Translations under genes and position numbers: made by a program | Shown here: positions 60,322 to 64,000 of the stretch, piece after piece | Position numbering within the stretch: the stretch's first letter is position 1 | Layout: each line of letters starts with the position of its first letter | The notes under the pieces: generated by a model | Seen by the model: the letters and a program-made list of their open reading frames with translations, nothing else | Database searches by the model: none | Told to the model about the DNA's origin: nothing | NCBI GenBank assembly: GCA_002716945.1 | Contig: PBCF01000002.1 | Coordinates: 316,776-380,775, forward strand | DNA length: 64,000 bases | Origin: Gammaproteobacteria bacterium | Lineage (GTDB): Bacteria > Pseudomonadota > Gammaproteobacteria > GCA-002705445 > GCA-002716945 | Direction: 5' to 3'

Positions 60322-61542
60322 CTATCTATTTTTATCTAGCTTAAATTCATTATGTAATGCTTGAACTGCTAATTCTAGGTTTTTTTGTTCAATAACTACA
60401 GAAATCTTTATCTCAGATGTTGATATCATCCTTATATTTATTTGTTTTCTTGCTAAGCATTTGAACATTTTACCCGCAATACCAGCATGGGATCGCATTC
60501 CAACACCAACTAATGATAATTTTACGATATTTTTGGTAGAGTTAATAGAATCATATCCCATTATTTTTTTATTTTTTTCAATTACTTGTATAGCTTTTTT
60601 AAAGTCACTTCTACTAACTGTGAAAGTAAAATCTGCCAAACCATCTGATCCAACGTTTTGCACTATCATGTCTACCTCTATATTAGAATCTCCAATAGGC
60701 CCTAATATTTTAGCCGCCACACCAGGTCTATCTTTGACGCCTTTTATCATGATTTCGGATTCGTTTTTTGTAAATGCAATACCTGATATTAATGCATCTT
60801 CCATTTTTTTCTCCTCTTTTTTAATTAACGTACCACTTCCATTTTGATGTGCATGCAACACTCTAATTGGAACATTATATTTACTAGCAAACTCAACTGA
60901 TCTTAATTGTAACACTTTTGAACCCAATCCAGATAATTCAAGCATTTCTTCATATGTAAGACTATCTAGTTTTCTCGCATTATTGCAATATTTTGGGTCT
61001 GTTGTATATACACCATCTACATCTGTAAAAATTTGACATTCTTTAGCTTTCAATGCAGCAGCAAGAGCGACAGCAGATGTATCTGAACCTCCTCTCCCAA
61101 GAGTTGTTATGTCTCCGTTTTTATTGATTCCCTGGAATCCAGCAATTATTACAACAGAATTTTTTAATAATATATTTTTTATTTTATTAGTAGATATATT
61201 AAGTATTCTTGCTTTAGAATGATCCTCATTAGTCAAAATACCAGCTTGCCAGCCAGTCAATGAAATGGCTGCTATACTATTATCATTTAATATCATAGAT
61301 AAAAGTGAAATACTAATTTGTTCGCCAGAGGAAACCAATAGATCATAATCTCTTAAATTTGGGCTTTTAGACGATTTGTTAGCCATAGATACTAACTGAT
61401 CTGTTGTTTTCCCCATTGCCGACAAAACTACAACAATTTTGTTATTTTTTCTGACTTCAGTTGAAATATCATCAGCAATCTTTTTAATTCTAGAGATTGT
61501 TGATACTGATGTACCACCATATTTTTTAACTAATAATGACAT
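60322..61542 (-). CDS. lysC: Aspartate kinase
   Basis: 'LVKKYGGTSVS', 'LGRGGSDTSAVALAAAL', C-terminal ACT domains. Confidence 0.96.
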   Translation of the reverse strand: MSLLVKKYGGTSVSTISRIKKIADDISTEVRKNNKIVVVLSAMGKTTDQLVSMANKSSKSPNLRDYDLLVSSGEQISISLLSMILNDNSIAAISLTGWQAGILTNEDHSKARILNISTNKIKNILLKNSVVIIAGFQGINKNGDITTLGRGGSDTSAVALAAALKAKECQIFTDVDGVYTTDPKYCNNARKLDSLTYEEMLELSGLGSKVLQLRSVEFASKYNVPIRVLHAHQNGSGTLIKKEEKKMEDALISGIAFTKNESEIMIKGVKDRPGVAAKILGPIGDSNIEVDMIVQNVGSDGLADFTFTVSRSDFKKAIQVIEKNKKIMGYDSINSTKNIVKLSLVGVGMRSHAGIAGKMFKCLARKQINIRMISTSEIKISVVIEQKNLELAVQALHNEFKLDKNR

Positions 61543-61546
61543 ATTT

Positions 61547-64000
61547 TTAATTTATTTTTAAAACAGATTCAACAAAACTTAGGACGTTTTTAGATGTTTG
61601 ATCTAAAATTATTGTGGTCGCAAAAGTTTCACTACCACCACCTTTGGAATTAAATTGATTGTTTATTTTTTCTGCAATTTGTTTGGCATTATATATATGT
61701 TTAGATGATTTTGAAACACCAATATAACAACTAATTTTGTTATCTTGGTTTTTAACAAAGATAGAAATTGAATCATTAAATTGATTTTTAATTAAATCAG
61801 AAAGTGACTTAATTTGATCAATGCTTAGATCTGTACAATCTTTCAAAAATAATTTCGATGACTTAATATTGATACAATCTGATTGAATGGATTTGAAGAC
61901 GTATTTAGCAAGAGTTTTGTTTAACATAGAAATGTCATTCGACATATCTTTCTGTATATCTTGCATTGCTAATGCTTTTTTTAATAATGTAGATGTATTT
62001 GAATTAAACAAGTTACACAAATTTTTATTTAAATCTGATAAATTTTGATAGTCTTGGTATACTTCTTCTCCAGTAATTGCTTCTATTCGTCTTACACCTG
62101 TTGAAACGCTGGATTCTGATATAATTTTAAACATCCCTATTGATGAGGTTGATTCAACATGAGTTCCGCCGCATAACTCAATAGATCTAGAACCTATATG
62201 AAGCACTCTAACATTATCTTCATATTTTTCATCAAAAAATGCTAGGGCGCCGTTTTGTATGGCTTTCTCATAACTCATATTTTTTATTTGTGTTTTAGTG
62301 TCTTGTTTTATTTCATTCATAATAATTTTTTCAATACTTTTAATTTGTTTGTCAGTTAAAGGGTCTGAATGAGTAAAGTCAAATCGCAAATACTTGTCAT
62401 TTACTAAAGAACCTTGTTGTTGGACGTGATTACCTAGAACCTCACGTAAGGCTTGATGTAACAAATGTGTAGAAGAATGATTAGAAGTAATTTTTCGTCT
62501 TCTATTTATATCGATCAAACAAGTAACTTTGTCTGAAACAGATAATTTACCTTTTTTTAATCTCCCATAATGAACAATACTATTACTAAGTTTATATACA
62601 TTTTCAACATTAAAAATACAATTTTTATTCTCTATAGTACCTGTATCTGCAACTTGCCCACCTCCTTCAGGATAGAAGCTAGTCGATGATAATATAAGCA
62701 TTATTTTTTTGTTATTAGTACTAATTTTTTTATATGATTTATTATTAAAATAAATAGCAAGAATTTTTGCCTGATTTTCTTTTTTTTCATAACCAGTAAA
62801 TTTTGATTTTAAATTAGTGTCTATATAAGCTAAATTAGAATCTTTAAACATACTTGATTTTTTACTTTTAATTTTCTGTTCTTTCATTAACTTAGTAAAC
62901 CCATCTAGATCAATAGATAAATTTTTTTCATTAGCAATCTCTTGGGTAATTTCAACAGGTAGACCGTATGTATCATATAATTTAAAAACTGTTTCTCCAT
63001 CTATAGATTTTTTATTAATTGTAAATTTATTTATCAATTGAAGTCCATGTGATAGTGTATTTAAACAACTCTGTTCTTCATTAAGAATAATTCGTTTTAT
63101 TTTTTTGGTATTATCTTTTATTTCTGGATATACCTTACCAAGTGTATTTTTAATACTATCAACACAAGTATTTAAAAAAGGCTCTGTAATGCCAGAATTA
63201 TATAAGTAACGTATTGATCGCCTTATTAATCTCCTTAGTATATAACCACGTCCTTCTTTATCAGGAATAACACCGTCTGATATTAAGATACATGCCGCTC
63301 TACAATGATCCATTATTATTTTTTTAGTTGAAAAATTAATTTTTTTAATTTTACTGCTTTGATTTAAATAATTATATAAATCATTAAATATTGAGGTTTC
63401 AAAATTATCTGATTTTTTTTCTAAAACGGCATGGATTCTTTCTAATCCCATACCAGTATCAACGCATTTTTTTGGTAAATTTTTTAATTTACCTTTAGAA
63501 TCCTTATCAAATTGAGTAAAAACTAAATTCCATATCTCAGAAAATCTCTCACCTGTATCTCCTGTACCTGGTTTGCTCCCAATAAGTTTATTACCAAGAT
63601 CATAATAAATTTCTGTACAAGGTCCGCAAGGACCAATGTCACCCATTTGCCAGAAATTATCCTTATCACCTAAATATGATAATGATGTATCCTTGATACC
63701 AATTTTATTAGTCCATATATCTGCACATTCTGAATCATCTTTATGTACAGAAATATAAAGTTTATTCTTATCAAGTTTTAATTCTTTTGTTAAAAAATTC
63801 CAAGATAATAGTATAGCCTCTTCTTTGAAATAGTCTCCAAAACTAAAATTACCCAACATCTCAAAAAACGATTGGTGTCGATTAGTAAAACCAATATTAT
63901 CTAAGTCATTATGCTTTCCTCCAACTCTAAGACATTTTTGGCATGTAACAACTCTTTTATGTTTAGGTTTTTCATTACCTAAAAAAATATCCTTAAATTG
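61547..64000 (-). CDS. alaS: Alanyl-tRNA synthetase, N-terminus beyond window
   Basis: 'GDIGPCGPCTEIYYD', 'NHSSTHLLHQALREVLGNHVQQQGSLV', 'CGGTHVESTSSIG'; frame stays open to base 64000 ('CQKCLRVGGKHNDLDNIGFTNRHQSFFEMLGNFSFGDYF'). Confidence 0.97.
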   Translation of the reverse strand, partial: QFKDIFLGNEKPKHKRVVTCQKCLRVGGKHNDLDNIGFTNRHQSFFEMLGNFSFGDYFKEEAILLSWNFLTKELKLDKNKLYISVHKDDSECADIWTNKIGIKDTSLSYLGDKDNFWQMGDIGPCGPCTEIYYDLGNKLIGSKPGTGDTGERFSEIWNLVFTQFDKDSKGKLKNLPKKCVDTGMGLERIHAVLEKKSDNFETSIFNDLYNYLNQSSKIKKINFSTKKIIMDHCRAACILISDGVIPDKEGRGYILRRLIRRSIRYLYNSGITEPFLNTCVDSIKNTLGKVYPEIKDNTKKIKRIILNEEQSCLNTLSHGLQLINKFTINKKSIDGETVFKLYDTYGLPVEITQEIANEKNLSIDLDGFTKLMKEQKIKSKKSSMFKDSNLAYIDTNLKSKFTGYEKKENQAKILAIYFNNKSYKKISTNNKKIMLILSSTSFYPEGGGQVADTGTIENKNCIFNVENVYKLSNSIVHYGRLKKGKLSVSDKVTCLIDINRRRKITSNHSSTHLLHQALREVLGNHVQQQGSLVNDKYLRFDFTHSDPLTDKQIKSIEKIIMNEIKQDTKTQIKNMSYEKAIQNGALAFFDEKYEDNVRVLHIGSRSIELCGGTHVESTSSIGMFKIISESSVSTGVRRIEAITGEEVYQDYQNLSDLNKNLCNLFNSNTSTLLKKALAMQDIQKDMSNDISMLNKTLAKYVFKSIQSDCINIKSSKLFLKDCTDLSIDQIKSLSDLIKNQFNDSISIFVKNQDNKISCYIGVSKSSKHIYNAKQIAEKINNQFNSKGGGSETFATTIILDQTSKNVLSFVESVLKIN

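Noticed and set aside
1-64000. CRISPR arrays, transposases, integrases, rRNA
   Set aside because: None found on reading either strand or in the ORF translations

Overview
AT-rich bacterial window. Conserved-gene order (alaS-lysC-csrA-tRNA-Ser(GCU), fabD-fabG-acpP-fabF-pabC-tmk-holB, grpE-dnaK-dnaJ-dapB) suggests a gammaproteobacterium. About 1-42.4 kb is one long plus-strand surface-glycan locus. It encodes Wzz, a PglK-like ABC flippase, a Wzy-like polymerase, a WbpM/CapD-like dehydratase, a WecA/WbpL-like initiating transferase, glycosyltransferases, CDP-hexose and SqdB-like sugar enzymes, and a nonulosonic-acid module (LegB-like, NeuB-TIM barrel fusion, CMP-sugar synthetase, CBS-GHMP kinase). 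The most interesting part is about 33.1-42.4 kb, a phosphonate module. It contains a PhyH-type dioxygenase, a cytidylyltransferase-PepM fusion (Fom1-like), phosphonopyruvate decarboxylase, an Fe-type alcohol dehydrogenase, a B12-binding radical SAM enzyme (possibly Fom3-like) and a TagB/TagF-like CDP-alcohol phosphotransferase, interleaved with a TupABC-type tungstate transporter. Together these predict synthesis, CMP activation, possible C-methylation and transfer of a hydroxyalkylphosphonate onto the surface glycan. About 42.8-64 kb is mostly minus-strand housekeeping genes with two tRNAs. A staphylococcal-nuclease-like gene absent from the ORF track (apparent ATA start) lies directly downstream of metX. 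A heparinase II/III-like gene appears split by a frameshift. All functions are inferred by reading the sequence; no database search was run.
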